From Bacteroidaceae bacterium (lineage in GTDB: Bacteria > Bacteroidota > Bacteroidia > Bacteroidales > Bacteroidaceae), in contig JAFZIA010000086.1 of assembly GCA_017554605.1 (NCBI GenBank), positions 1-52,152 of the forward strand: DNA of 52,152 nucleotides. The letters are read 5' to 3'. Position numbers and translations under genes: made by a program. The notes under the pieces were generated by a model, which worked only from the letters and a program-made list of their open reading frames with translations, ran no database searches and was not told the DNA's origin. Shown in pieces: positions 26,300 to 35,421 of the stretch (position 1 is its first letter; each line of letters opens with the position of its first letter).

Positions 26300-27640
26300 T
26301 TACTTTTTCAGACTCTTGAGGTATTTCTTGCGGTTAACCTTGCTGTTGTAGCTGTATTTGCCGTTTGTTATCTCATCGATACTGAAGTTCTTGTACGCAA
26401 TTGTGTATCCGCCACCGTTTGTGCCGTATGTGTCCTCCTCGTAGACAAAAGCAATTGTTCCGTCCTGCTGTTGTATCATTGTGGAGTAGGCCGATGCCTT
26501 GTATGTAACCTGGAAACGTCCGTCCCAGTCGCGTGCCAAATTCTCGGGGGTGTCAAAGTCTTCTGCCGCAGCAAGTTCCTTGTAATATATACCCACATTG
26601 GTACGGCCTTTTCCAAAGGGCAGCGACTGTAACAGTATGTACATATCCTTTTTGTCGCTGTTGCGCTTCACCGGTAGCACAAGCACCTCGCCGTTGCACG
26701 AGTTGGAGAGTGCTGTCACTCCGTTGTTCGCCTCGCCCGAGAATGCGTGCTTGCCCCACGTGCCCTGTGCCAGTGCCGCGTTGCTGAACTCGAATATATT
26801 GTAGAGCCTGCCACCACCGCAGCGTGAACTCAGGAGCAATGAGCCGTCGGGAAGCTCCTCGGTCTTCGGCTCGTCGCCACCGGCAGGGACAGGAGCGGTG
26901 TTTGTGTCGCCAAGGATATTCCAGTTCTTTCCAAAGTCATCGGAGTAGACTACGAAATTGCAAAAATTGTTGTCCTTGTCCCTTGCCAGCATACAGGCAT
27001 AGAGGCGGTAGTAGTCGCCCACTTTCGTGTAGCGGCTCTGGTGTATCCTTCCCGAACCGATGAACATCGATTTTATAGGGCCTACAGCCGAATTGTCCAA
27101 CGGGGCATAGAACTGCTCTGTAATCACTTCGGGGGCACTCCAGGTGCGTCCGCCGTCCTCGCTGTAGAGTCGTGCCACCTGATTGGGGTACTCGCGCGAT
27201 GCACCGAAATATGTCTGGTAGCCACATACGCATATAAGAAGCACCCTGTTGCTCTCGCTGTCGGCAACTATGCAGGGGTCGCCGTATCCCGCGTTGAGCG
27301 ACAGGTTGGGGTTGTTGTCTATTTTCTTTCCGTCGCCCTCGACAATGGTAAACACCTCGCCCCACGATTTTCCGTTGTCTTCGCTTATGCGGCAGTGCAG
27401 GTCGATATGTCCGTAGCCAATGTCGGCGCGGCAAAAGCGGTAATCGGCAACGGCTACAAGCGAGCCGTCTATGGTCTTTGCTATTGCGGGAATGCGGTAG
27501 GGTATTGCCTCGGAGGTGTATGTCCTGAAGAGGTCGAACGGCTTCTTCGATACACCGTCCTTGTAAATGTCACTCGCCACAAGCATAATGGCTGCAATCA
27601 ACAACAGTGGAACTGCAAGTATTGTCTGTCTTATCTTCAT
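26300..27640 (-). CDS. GH33 exo-alpha-sialidase
   Basis: This 446-residue secreted or anchored enzyme removes terminal sialic acids. An N-terminal hydrophobic segment (~5-22) has no lipobox. The arginine triad fits R49 in YRIPA, R273 in SSRCGGG and R346 in GRTNVG. D73 in RADIGYG is the likely acid/base and Y385 in ASAYSTM the likely nucleophile. Three Asp-boxes are visible: SEDNGKSW (86), SEDGGRTW (160) and SDDFGKNW (233). It lacks the N-terminal carbohydrate-binding domain of longer Bacteroides sialidases. It lies 42 bases after the carbonic anhydrase gene. Other sialic acid catabolism genes (lyase, epimerase) are not in the window. Confidence 0.9.
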   Translation of the reverse strand: MKIRQTILAVPLLLIAAIMLVASDIYKDGVSKKPFDLFRTYTSEAIPYRIPAIAKTIDGSLVAVADYRFCRADIGYGHIDLHCRISEDNGKSWGEVFTIVEGDGKKIDNNPNLSLNAGYGDPCIVADSESNRVLLICVCGYQTYFGASREYPNQVARLYSEDGGRTWSAPEVITEQFYAPLDNSAVGPIKSMFIGSGRIHQSRYTKVGDYYRLYACMLARDKDNNFCNFVVYSDDFGKNWNILGDTNTAPVPAGGDEPKTEELPDGSLLLSSRCGGGRLYNIFEFSNAALAQGTWGKHAFSGEANNGVTALSNSCNGEVLVLPVKRNSDKKDMYILLQSLPFGKGRTNVGIYYKELAAAEDFDTPENLARDWDGRFQVTYKASAYSTMIQQQDGTIAFVYEEDTYGTNGGGYTIAYKNFSIDEITNGKYSYNSKVNRKKYLKSLKK

Positions 27641-27682
27641 AGTTGGTAGTGTGTTTATGTGTTCTTTATTTCAATCTCATTC

Positions 27683-28198
27683 TCATTCCTTGTACCACGA
27701 TGCGTACATCACATAATCGTCGGCAATGCGCTCTACAATATCCCGTTGCTGTTCGGGGCTCACCTGCTTTATCTTCTTGGCAGGAACGCCTGCGTATATG
27801 CAGCCGCTCTCCACGCGCATACCCGATGTCACAAGGGCGTTTGCCGCAACAATTGCGCCGCTCTCTACAACTGCACCGTCGAGCACAGTGGCGCCCATTC
27901 CTATCAGGCAATTGTCCTCTATTGTAGCGCCGTGTATTGTGGCATTGTGTCCAATGGATACATTGTTGCCTATCGTAGTTACCGAGCGCTTGTAGAGCGT
28001 GTGTATTACTGCCCCGTCCTGTATGTTCACTTTATTGCCGATGGTAATTGTATTCACGTCACCGCGCAGCACTGTACCGTACCATATTGAGCAGTCGTTG
28101 CCCATTGTTACGTCGCCAATGACGGCTGCTGTCTCTGCAAGAAAACAGTTCTCGCCCATTTTGGGCGTGAAACCGCGTAGTTCCTTAATGATTGCCAT
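27683..28198 (-). CDS. Gamma-class carbonic anhydrase family protein
   Basis: This 171-residue left-handed beta-helix trimer protein is of the PaaY/YrdA/CaiE group. Hexapeptide repeats run through most of the chain (IGDVTMGNDCSIWYGTVLRG and onward). The three metal-binding His candidates lie in VIHTLYK and IGHNATIHG. Many family members show weak or no carbonic anhydrase activity, so the reaction is not certain. It has its own promoter, divergent from the LOG-family gene, and the sialidase follows on the same strand. Confidence 0.87.
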   Translation of the reverse strand: MAIIKELRGFTPKMGENCFLAETAAVIGDVTMGNDCSIWYGTVLRGDVNTITIGNKVNIQDGAVIHTLYKRSVTTIGNNVSIGHNATIHGATIEDNCLIGMGATVLDGAVVESGAIVAANALVTSGMRVESGCIYAGVPAKKIKQVSPEQQRDIVERIADDYVMYASWYKE

Positions 28199-28222
28199 AA
28201 GTGTATTGAATTTGTTTCTGGG

Positions 28223-28254
28223 CTAAGATAGCTATATTTTCTAATTACTTCCAA
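28223..28254 (-). promoter_or_regulatory. Promoter of the gamma-carbonic anhydrase gene
   Basis: The minus strand has TTGG (28251-28254), a 20-base spacer, and TATCTTAG (28223-28230), the same -7 variant found at thrS. The start codon is 25 bases downstream. Confidence 0.5.
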
Positions 28255-28270
28255 TGAATGTTGTATATAG

Positions 28271-28302
28271 TTTGTATTTTTTCTCTTTTTTGTTTAGTTT
28301 CG
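28271..28302 (+). promoter_or_regulatory. Promoter of the LOG-family gene
   Basis: TTTG (28271-28274), a 20-base spacer and TAGTTTCG (28295-28302) fit the Bacteroidetes -33/-7 layout. The start codon at 28326 follows after 23 bases, which supports that start over the longer reading from 28254. Confidence 0.55.
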
Positions 28303-28325
28303 CACAATACAAACACAAACATTCT

Positions 28326-29465
28326 ATGAACCGCTATATCGAAATAGAGAATCCCGATGCGCTTGCGGCGCTTCTTGTACCGGGAACAACCCTCAGGCAT
28401 TATGCTTTTCAGAATCTGGAGTTCGGGCGCGAGGCCGTGCAGTGCCGCTTCGACGACTGTCTGTTTTTCGGTTGCACAATGCCCCGTGTGATGCGCGAGG
28501 AGCTTGGCAGCAATTGCTATCTTTTGCCCAAGCTCAATATGCCTTACAATATGTTCCCCTCGTACCTCTATTCGCCGTCGACGCTCTACGAAGGCTATGA
28601 TTATCTCTCTCCTTCGACATTCGGCGATTGTTACGATACGCGCATATACAGGCATTATACCGAAAAGGGCAAGCAGGCAGTGGATATTGCCGAGACGCTT
28701 GCACGCTCGCTGCACGACCACTCGGTGAGCAATGCCCTGTACGACCTTCTCTCCCGATACGACGACTACAGGGTTGTGGCGGTGATGGGAGGGCACGCGC
28801 TCTTGCGCACCGATGATGTCTACCGCAAGGTGGCGCTCATTTCCAAGCATCTTACCGAGGCCGGCTGCCTTATGGTTACTGGCGGCGGTCCGGGTGCAAT
28901 GGAGGCTGCGCATCTGGGAGCGTGGCTTGCCGGCTACAGCGACAGTGCTGTAGACGATGCAATAGCGGTGCTTGCTGAATATCCGTCGTACAAGGACGAC
29001 GGCTGGCTCTCATCGGCTTTCTCTCTTATGCAGGCAATGCCGCGTGTGGGCGAGTGGTGCAGCGTGGGTATTCCCACGTGGTTCTATGGTCACGAGCCCG
29101 CTACTCCTTTTGCCACTCACATTGCAAAATATTTCGACAACAGCATACGCGAAGATGGACTCCTGGCAATAGCAAAGGGCGGTGTCATATACTCTCCCGG
29201 AAGCGCTGGGACGATGCAGGAGATTTTTCAGGACGCGGCACAGAACCACTATCTCACCTGTGGCTATGCAAGCCCTATGGTGTTTTTAGGTGAGGAGTAT
29301 TGGTGCGATACCTTTCCTGTATATCCTCTTCTGCAAGGATTGCAGGCACGCGGTTGCTACAAGAATCTCATTCTCTCGCTCACCGATTTTCCCGAGGCGG
29401 CCGAACGGGCGGTGCTGGCTTTTGTCGGGCAAAAGGAGAGGGAAAAGCTCTCTGTCGGTAAATAG
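28326..29465 (+). CDS. LOG-family Rossmann nucleotide-binding protein with N-terminal extension
   Basis: The start at 28326 (MNRYIEIENPD) gives 379 residues; the promoter lies inside any longer reading. The C-terminal two thirds are a LOG/lysine decarboxylase-like Rossmann domain with VTGGGPGAMEAAHLG and SPGSAGTMQEIFQDA. The family's PGGxGTxxE motif is altered to PGSAGTMQE, close to what PpnN-type nucleotide 5'-monophosphate nucleosidases need. An N-terminal region of ~130 residues (FGREAVQCRFDDCLFFGC) resembles no domain I recognise. A nucleotide nucleosidase activity is the best guess. The gene is alone and convergent with the ATPase gene. Confidence 0.78.
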   Translation: MNRYIEIENPDALAALLVPGTTLRHYAFQNLEFGREAVQCRFDDCLFFGCTMPRVMREELGSNCYLLPKLNMPYNMFPSYLYSPSTLYEGYDYLSPSTFGDCYDTRIYRHYTEKGKQAVDIAETLARSLHDHSVSNALYDLLSRYDDYRVVAVMGGHALLRTDDVYRKVALISKHLTEAGCLMVTGGGPGAMEAAHLGAWLAGYSDSAVDDAIAVLAEYPSYKDDGWLSSAFSLMQAMPRVGEWCSVGIPTWFYGHEPATPFATHIAKYFDNSIREDGLLAIAKGGVIYSPGSAGTMQEIFQDAAQNHYLTCGYASPMVFLGEEYWCDTFPVYPLLQGLQARGCYKNLILSLTDFPEAAERAVLAFVGQKEREKLSVGK

Positions 29466-29502
29466 TCTCTATTTTGTCGCTTTGCTGGATAATCTTTATC
29501 CC

Positions 29503-30423
29503 TTAGGAATTTCTAAACAGGTGTTCATTCTCCTTGAACAGCTCGTAATAGTTGCGTACATTCTCGAGGTTGTACCACCGCTCGGTTTTAATTGGGTACG
29601 AGTCGAGGTCGTATATCCTTGCTCCAGGAATGGAGAGGACGAACGGCGAGTGTGTGGCAATAATGAACTGGCAGCGGAAGGCCCGTACAGCGCCTGTGAT
29701 GAATTTCACCAGCTCCATCTGCCATTTTGCCGAGAGGCTGTTCTCGGGTTCGTCGAGCAGTACAAGCGAGTCGTTGTTTATGGATTCCACAAAAAAGTCG
29801 AATGCGGTCTCTCCGTTCGACTGCTCTTTTGTGTTTCTTTGCAGATTGGCTTTCAAAAACTTCGAGCAGCTCTTTCGCGATGCCTCGTATATTCGTTTGT
29901 ACTCCTTGTACACTTCGGGGTCGCCGAGGTTGTGGCGCGGAAGTTCGGGCATATTGAAATACTCCTCTACAAGCTCCTCGCGGCGTTGGTCGATGCGCTC
30001 GTTTTCTTCACGCTTTTTCAGAATGGCGTCGAACACATCGTCGCTCACGAGGATACGTCCGCGCTGTATGCAACGTGCCGAAGCAAGGTCGGCGGTCAAG
30101 TGTTCGCAGATGCTTACATAATCGTCGAAGCAGGTGCTCCGGTTGTACCGTGTGAGACGCTCTAATTGCAGGCGTTGTGCAATTACATTGAGCAGCGTGG
30201 TCTTTCCCGAGCCGTTGCCGCCGTACAGTATGGTAATATCCTCGAATTGGAATTCCCTTAATCCTCTGTTGTATAAAATATCCCACGGATACCAGGTGTT
30301 CAGGTGTGTGTTCTCGCATACCCTCGGCATATTGCGTGGAAGGTCCTTTTCATAGAGCGATGGCGAAAAGTAACAATCGACCCAACTGTCCTTGGGTATC
30401 CTGAATTCTTTGAGATATATCAT
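29503..30423 (-). CDS. Stand-alone AAA/ABC-type ATPase
   Basis: This 306-residue soluble ATPase of the AAA_21/SMC-like class has Walker A GGNGSGKTTLLNVIA and Walker B/signature VLLDEPENSLSAKWQMEL, with a switch His in IIATHSPFVLSI. Such single-domain ATPases occur in defence, repair and stress modules. There is no TOPRIM or other nuclease domain, and the function is unknown. It begins 37 bases after the nuclease-helicase gene on the same strand, which suggests cotranscription and perhaps joint action on DNA. Confidence 0.8.
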   Translation of the reverse strand: MIYLKEFRIPKDSWVDCYFSPSLYEKDLPRNMPRVCENTHLNTWYPWDILYNRGLREFQFEDITILYGGNGSGKTTLLNVIAQRLQLERLTRYNRSTCFDDYVSICEHLTADLASARCIQRGRILVSDDVFDAILKKREENERIDQRREELVEEYFNMPELPRHNLGDPEVYKEYKRIYEASRKSCSKFLKANLQRNTKEQSNGETAFDFFVESINNDSLVLLDEPENSLSAKWQMELVKFITGAVRAFRCQFIIATHSPFVLSIPGARIYDLDSYPIKTERWYNLENVRNYYELFKENEHLFRNS

Positions 30424-30460
30424 ACTGCTGACGTTGTTTTATGTGTTACTTATGAACAAT

Positions 30461-33400
30461 TTACTCAAGTTCGTCAATCAATGCCTTGTAGAGCGGCGAC
30501 AATGACAGTGTCTCCCTGTTGCCGAATATGTACATTCTTCGTCGGGCGCGGGTGAGTGCCACATTCAGCTTGCGGTCTATCACGCAACCCTCGGCGTCGG
30601 TGATGGGCGACGATAGTATCTCCATCTGCTCGGGCTGCCACACTGTAGTGCCGAAGAGTATCATTTCCCTTTGCGAGCCCTGGAAACGCTCAACAGTGTC
30701 AATGACAATGCTGTTGCTGTCGGGAATGTCGAGCTTGGCAATGGCGTGTGCAACCATCGCTATCTGATTGCGGAAGGGTACAATTATTCCAACCTCTTCC
30801 GACGGGTTGCACTCTTTGCCGTTTGCTGTCTCAAGCTCGTAGTATGCCTTTACGAACTGTGCTATCTTGTCGGCTTCGGGGCGGTTGACCTTTGCAATGT
30901 CGTTGCCTTGCGGGGTGTCGGTTGCAATGAATGCTGTGCGTCGCGCAGCAATAATCTGTTGGCAGGGGTCACCGCTGTCTATCACGCTGTATATGTTCTC
31001 CTCGCACTGGTGGGGCAGGGGAATGGGGGTAAGGGCGTTGCCGTAGAAGTGGCGGTTGGCAAATTCTCCCACTATGGGGTGCATACGTCCCTGTTTGTAG
31101 AGCGTGGCGACGAGTCCTTCGGTGGGTTCCTGCTGGTGTCTGTAGTACAGACGCTCAAAGAGCGATGCACTGTACTCCCTTATTCCAATCTCTTGCAACA
31201 GGCTGCTCTTTACTGCACAATCCTTTGAAGGCTGGGCAACGACGGCCGGCAGTTGCTTGGGGTCGCCAATGAGTATGAATTTCTTTATTGCCGCTGTGCC
31301 GTCGGGTGACTGTGCAGCCATAAGTCCCGCCATCTGCGACTCCAGTATCTGTGTGGCCTCGTCTATTATTGCCGTGTGGAATTTCTTTAGCTGGAACAGC
31401 TCCTTGCGTGCCGTGAGCGAGGCTGTTGTGCCCACGAATATCCGTGTCTGCTGCATTGTGGCGCGTATCTGCTCGCGGTTGCGGCAGTCGGCAATCACAT
31501 TCTTCATCAGATACAGGCGATGGGGCTCGGCGCAGGTCTGCTCGCTGCCTATTCGTATGTAGTGCGGCTTTTCGGGCAGCTTCTCGAGCGTGTGGCATAT
31601 CTCGTCTACGGCCCTGTTGGTGTACGATGCAAGCAGTATGTTGCACTCTTTGTCGAGCATAAACTCGCGCACCATACTGCTGAGGGCCTGCGAGGTCTTT
31701 CCTGTTCCCGGCGGTCCTACGAGCAGAAAAAGGTCGTCGGCCTGTTTGGCTTTCAGTACAATGCTGTTTATGTAGTCGTTGCCGTAGTTGCCGGTGAGCG
31801 TGCGTTCCTTGTCGAACCGGGGCTGACGGCGCGAGAGCAGCAGGTCGATGCGTTCCTGCGGGGCGGTGAGAAGGCCGTAGAGGTCGCGCAGCGATGAGCG
31901 GAATGTGCTGTCGAGATGGTCGTGCTCTATTGCGTATCTTTCTTCTGTGGGGAATATTGTGCGGTTGCGCTGTTTGTGGCGCAGATGTATGGTCAGTTGG
32001 CCAGGGGTGATGCTCGTGAGGCTTCCGCGTGTCACCTGACGGTTGACGGCCTTGTCGCCGTCGCTGTTGCGCCGGTACACAAAGACGGTGTCTCCCGCCC
32101 TGAAGTTCGGGAAAAAAACGCAGCCCTGCTGCGGCACTTCGAATATTATGTCGCTTATTCCGTCGGTGTCGGTAGACTCCTTTATGCGCAGGCCTGTGAG
32201 TATGTTGCCGTTCTCAATTTTTGTATCCGTGGGGGCGTTCCACACGTCCGAGAAGCAGCGCCCGCTTTGTGCGGTCTTGCGCTGCACCGTAGCGTCGCTG
32301 CTGCCCACCTTTGCGATGAGCATTTCGCGTGCAACAAAGGCTATGTTGCCAAAGACATATTGCAGCAGTTGCTCGTCGGCTTCCTTTATGGGTAAAAGAA
32401 TCTTTTCTATTCTCGGACGAAGATAGTCGTTCCACAGACGCCCCCTGTCGCCTCGTTCGTTCAAATCCTCGGGCGAGAGGCTCTCAAGGATACTGCGTAA
32501 CCCGTCCTTGCTCATCTGCTGCATAAGCGTTACAATGCGGTTGCGCAGCATTAGTGCGCTGCTTATCTGTGTGGGCGTGCACTCATCGCTGTATGTGCGC
32601 GGGTAGCGTGAGTAAAAAAGATGTGCCTTTATGCTGTCGCGTGCAATGCCCATACAGTGGCACAGCATCTCCTTGTAGAGCGACATCTGCAGCTTGTGCT
32701 CGTCTTTCGACGAGTTGTGGAACTCGTCGGCTTTTCCCGACTTTAGCTCTATGAGCCTGTTGCCCTGCAAAAGGTCTATACGTCCCTGCAGTCCCAGTGC
32801 CTCGCAAAAGAACGACGGCTCGAGCTGGGCATCGTCCTGTGTGTATCCGCCTTCTCCTTCTATTGCCTGTGTGCCCACGGTCTTTTGTATGTTGCAGAAT
32901 TGCTCGCACGCCGCGTCGAAGAATTTGCGGTCAATACCGTCGCACGCCGATAGCTGCAGCGGGTATTCGCGAAAGAATTTCTCCATTGAGCCCTTGTACG
33001 ATGCACGCGAGTCGCTCCGCTCGTTCACGCAATCGTCCAGGAACATATTGGCTGCCTCTCCCAGCAGGCGGGCGGCGCTGTCGGTTGTCGGCTCAATAAG
33101 GTTGAGAATGTAGCCTATTGCCGGGCTGCCGTAGGGTTGCAGGCAACGTGCAAGTGCCGATATGTCGAGCAGATAATCGGGGTCGAGGATTATGTCGCGC
33201 GGGTGGAGCGTCCCGTCCCCGCCGGTGGTTGCATAAAGAAGGTTGAGCTTGCACCCTTTGTACAAAAGTTGCGTGAGGGTGGTGTAGCACAAGGCTTCGG
33301 GCAGGGCAACCGTGACGTTGCTGCCGTTGTCCGTTGTACCGTTTATGGTATCTTTGCTCCACGATACGGCTCTTATCTGTATTCTGCTGCTTGTTGGCAT
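30461..33400 (-). CDS. Dna2-like fusion: Cas4/RecB-type nuclease and SF1 helicase
   Basis: This 979-residue protein has an N-terminal PD-(D/E)XK nuclease with GRIDLL (D209), LIELKSG (E218, K220) and HKLQMSLYKEM (Q238/Y242). A linker and UPF1/Dna2-type SF1 helicase follow: Walker A GPPGTGKT (562-569), DEAT (680-684), GDPKQLP (712-718) and motif VI LNVALTRARRR (945-955). The order matches eukaryotic Dna2 and bacterial relatives that process DNA ends. The iron-sulphur Cys pattern of Dna2 and Cas4 is not evident. A repair or anti-phage role is inferred. The ATPase gene follows 37 bases later. Confidence 0.85.
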   Translation of the reverse strand: MPTSSRIQIRAVSWSKDTINGTTDNGSNVTVALPEALCYTTLTQLLYKGCKLNLLYATTGGDGTLHPRDIILDPDYLLDISALARCLQPYGSPAIGYILNLIEPTTDSAARLLGEAANMFLDDCVNERSDSRASYKGSMEKFFREYPLQLSACDGIDRKFFDAACEQFCNIQKTVGTQAIEGEGGYTQDDAQLEPSFFCEALGLQGRIDLLQGNRLIELKSGKADEFHNSSKDEHKLQMSLYKEMLCHCMGIARDSIKAHLFYSRYPRTYSDECTPTQISSALMLRNRIVTLMQQMSKDGLRSILESLSPEDLNERGDRGRLWNDYLRPRIEKILLPIKEADEQLLQYVFGNIAFVAREMLIAKVGSSDATVQRKTAQSGRCFSDVWNAPTDTKIENGNILTGLRIKESTDTDGISDIIFEVPQQGCVFFPNFRAGDTVFVYRRNSDGDKAVNRQVTRGSLTSITPGQLTIHLRHKQRNRTIFPTEERYAIEHDHLDSTFRSSLRDLYGLLTAPQERIDLLLSRRQPRFDKERTLTGNYGNDYINSIVLKAKQADDLFLLVGPPGTGKTSQALSSMVREFMLDKECNILLASYTNRAVDEICHTLEKLPEKPHYIRIGSEQTCAEPHRLYLMKNVIADCRNREQIRATMQQTRIFVGTTASLTARKELFQLKKFHTAIIDEATQILESQMAGLMAAQSPDGTAAIKKFILIGDPKQLPAVVAQPSKDCAVKSSLLQEIGIREYSASLFERLYYRHQQEPTEGLVATLYKQGRMHPIVGEFANRHFYGNALTPIPLPHQCEENIYSVIDSGDPCQQIIAARRTAFIATDTPQGNDIAKVNRPEADKIAQFVKAYYELETANGKECNPSEEVGIIVPFRNQIAMVAHAIAKLDIPDSNSIVIDTVERFQGSQREMILFGTTVWQPEQMEILSSPITDAEGCVIDRKLNVALTRARRRMYIFGNRETLSLSPLYKALIDELE

Positions 33401-33499
33401 TTTACTGTTGTTGAAGAGTGTTCTTTCATTTCTTTTGTGAGGGTGGACAGTGGCTCAGAGAGTACTGTCGCGGCTCTTTCCCTTGTCCGAGCGGGACTT

Positions 33500-34246
33500 T
33501 CAGTTGTAGCGTACCTCTATTGTGCTGTCGCTGAGTATGAGCGAGTATATCGAATCGTTGTATGCCTCCTGCATATTCTCGTACCGCTGCCACGTGCGCC
33601 GTACCTTTTTTACAAACTGTAGCGTCTGCTTCCAGTCCTTGAACTGCCCGTTCTTGCAGACACTGTCGTTGTAATACTCGGGCTTGCTTTTCAATATGAG
33701 GAAAGTGTCGACGCTGTTCTCCCATTTGTAGCGGTTCTTTCCATATTTTCTTGCCAGGCGCATAGCATCGCTAACTTGTCCCACACCCGCGTTGTACGAT
33801 GCGAGAATGAAGTTGTACCGCTCGTCGCTCTCCTTTATTCGCCGGAATATGCGGTTGTAGTCTTTCAGAAGCATCGCCGCCGCCATAATGTTGGAGCGTG
33901 TATCCAAATGCATCGAGTCGGGTACTCCCATTCCTCTTAGTGTGCGTGGCATTACTTGCATAAGTCCGCTTGCTCCTGCCTCGGAGCGTGCCGTGCTGTC
34001 GAAGCGCGACTCGGTGAAGGCTATTGCCGCCAGCAGCTTCCAGTCGCAGTGGAATATGCTGTCTGCCGCCTGTCTGAAAATGCTGTCGTATGGCGATATG
34101 CTCACGTATGGCGACACATAATGTTTTACTGTCGTTTCCTCGGGTTCATCTGCAACGGGTTCGACGACGAATATCCTGTCACCGCTCAATATTAAAGCGA
34201 TGAACAGTGTCAACAAAAATAATGCTGTGCCGTACCCTTTTTGCAT
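33500..34246 (-). CDS. Lytic transglycosylase (SLT/MltF-like)
   Basis: This 248-residue protein has an N-terminal signal anchor (ALFLLTLFIALIL) and a goose-type lysozyme-like SLT domain. The catalytic Glu is E79 in AIAFTESRF, followed by the family's GASGLMQVMP and a later NAGVGQVSDAMRLARKYG. It would cut peptidoglycan between MurNAc and GlcNAc to form 1,6-anhydro ends. It lacks the solute-binding domain of full MltF. It has its own promoter and a long (~115-base) leader, and is divergent from the sugar kinase. Confidence 0.87.
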   Translation of the reverse strand: MQKGYGTALFLLTLFIALILSGDRIFVVEPVADEPEETTVKHYVSPYVSISPYDSIFRQAADSIFHCDWKLLAAIAFTESRFDSTARSEAGASGLMQVMPRTLRGMGVPDSMHLDTRSNIMAAAMLLKDYNRIFRRIKESDERYNFILASYNAGVGQVSDAMRLARKYGKNRYKWENSVDTFLILKSKPEYYNDSVCKNGQFKDWKQTLQFVKKVRRTWQRYENMQEAYNDSIYSLILSDSTIEVRYN

Positions 34247-34372
34247 TTGTATCCTTGAGTCTGTTTGTGTTTTGTGTAAGCAAGGGGCAACCTTCTGCCT
34301 GTTATTTTATTCCTGTATTGTCCCTTGTCGAAAATTGCCATTGTCGGCAACCCTTCGAATGTGCATTAACTG

Positions 34373-34404
34373 CAAATATACGGCAATTGTATGTAAAATA
34401 CAAA
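34373..34404 (-). promoter_or_regulatory. Promoter of the lytic transglycosylase
   Basis: The minus strand has TTTG (34401-34404), a 20-base spacer and TATATTTG (34373-34380), a full consensus match. The start codon is 126 bases downstream, leaving an unusually long leader. Confidence 0.7.
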
Positions 34405-34518
34405 CAGGTTGCCCTTTTGTCTTGCACGGATATATACGAAAATGGCCTGTCGTCAGAAAAAACGCCGCATATACTCAAACAACTGTTGAATGAGTGTGCA
34501 AAATCAGAAAAAATGAAT

Positions 34519-34526
34519 TATCTTCG
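34519..34526 (+). promoter_or_regulatory. -7 box of the sugar kinase
   Basis: TATCTTCG matches TAnnTTTG with one change and lies 21 bases before the chosen start at 34548. A weak TGTG is found at the -33 position. Confidence 0.5.
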
Positions 34527-34547
34527 CAAAAAATTACAGAAAGCATT

Positions 34548-35387
34548 ATGATACTTATTGCAGATGGTGGTTCTACAAAGACCGATTGGGTATTATACAA
34601 TAAGGAAGAGAACCTTGTGTCGGTTAGGGTAAAGACACAAGGATTTAATCCCACGTTACAAAGTAGCGACGAAATATATACGATACTGCACAGCGAAATT
34701 GCCGACAAGATAGATACCGCCCTGATTGATACGATTTTCTATTATGGTGCCGGGTGTGCATACGCCGAAGCTAATAAACGTATGTTCGAAGCGCTCAAAA
34801 AGGTATTCAAAACCGAGAATATAGAGATAAACAGCGACCTGTTGGCCGCTGCACGTGCATTGTGCGGTCACGAAGAGGGTATTGCCTGCATTCTTGGTAC
34901 AGGTTCCAATTCCTGCCTTTTCGATGGAGAAAAGATTGTTGACAACACTCCTTCGTTGGGATATATACTGGGCGATGAGGGCAGCGGTGCTGCGCTTGGC
35001 AAACGCCTTGTGAGTGACTGTCTCAAAAAGCAGTTGTCGGCAGCGCTGATAAAAAAGTTCCTCGAGAAATACGACCTCAGCCTGTCGCAGATTCTGGAGC
35101 AGGTCTATCACAAGCCTATGCCCAACCGCTATCTGGCACAGTTTGCTCCCTTCCTTGCCGAGAACCGCAAGGAGGCCGAGGTACAGGCCCTGCTCAAGCA
35201 TTGCTTCACACTCTTCTTCCAGCGCAATACAATGGTGTACCGCCGCTCCTGGCTGCCGATACATATTGTAGGAGGTGTTGGAATATCCTTTGCCAACGAG
35301 CTTAAGGAGACAGCCGAGAGCCTTGGACTCTCAATAGGAAATATCGTCGAAAGCCCTATGAACGGACTTATAGACTACCATAAGTAA
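34548..35387 (+). CDS. BadF/BadG-family amino-sugar kinase
   Basis: The chosen start at 34548 gives 279 residues beginning MILIADGGSTKTDW, the phosphate-1 loop of the ASKHA fold; the longer reading to 34494 would include the promoter. CILGTGSNSC and ILGDEGSGAALGKR (phosphate-2/adenosine region) and IVGGVG are present. The BadF/BadG/BcrA/BcrD family includes GlcNAc kinases and MurK, which phosphorylates MurNAc and GlcNAc. An amino-sugar substrate fits the nearby transglycosylase and AmpG-like permease but is inferred. It faces the GH95 gene across a long palindrome. Confidence 0.82.
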   Translation: MILIADGGSTKTDWVLYNKEENLVSVRVKTQGFNPTLQSSDEIYTILHSEIADKIDTALIDTIFYYGAGCAYAEANKRMFEALKKVFKTENIEINSDLLAAARALCGHEEGIACILGTGSNSCLFDGEKIVDNTPSLGYILGDEGSGAALGKRLVSDCLKKQLSAALIKKFLEKYDLSLSQILEQVYHKPMPNRYLAQFAPFLAENRKEAEVQALLKHCFTLFFQRNTMVYRRSWLPIHIVGGVGISFANELKETAESLGLSIGNIVESPMNGLIDYHK

Positions 35388-35421
35388 CTGCTGTTTTTTC
35401 GTTAGATTATAGATTATATAT

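Larger units (their letters stand above)
34247..34547. other. Divergent control region between transglycosylase and kinase
   Basis: This holds the minus-strand promoter at 34373-34404 and the plus-strand -7 box at 34519-34526. The 9-mer GGGCAACCT (34285-34293) recurs in inverted orientation at 34406-34414, 112 bases away. No gene is seen. Confidence 0.5.

Noticed and set aside
29503-33400. Gabija-like defence pair
   Set aside because: Gabija needs a GajA ATPase with a TOPRIM nuclease domain and a UvrD-type GajB helicase. Here the ATPase is too short and lacks TOPRIM, and the helicase is a UPF1/Dna2 type with its own nuclease.
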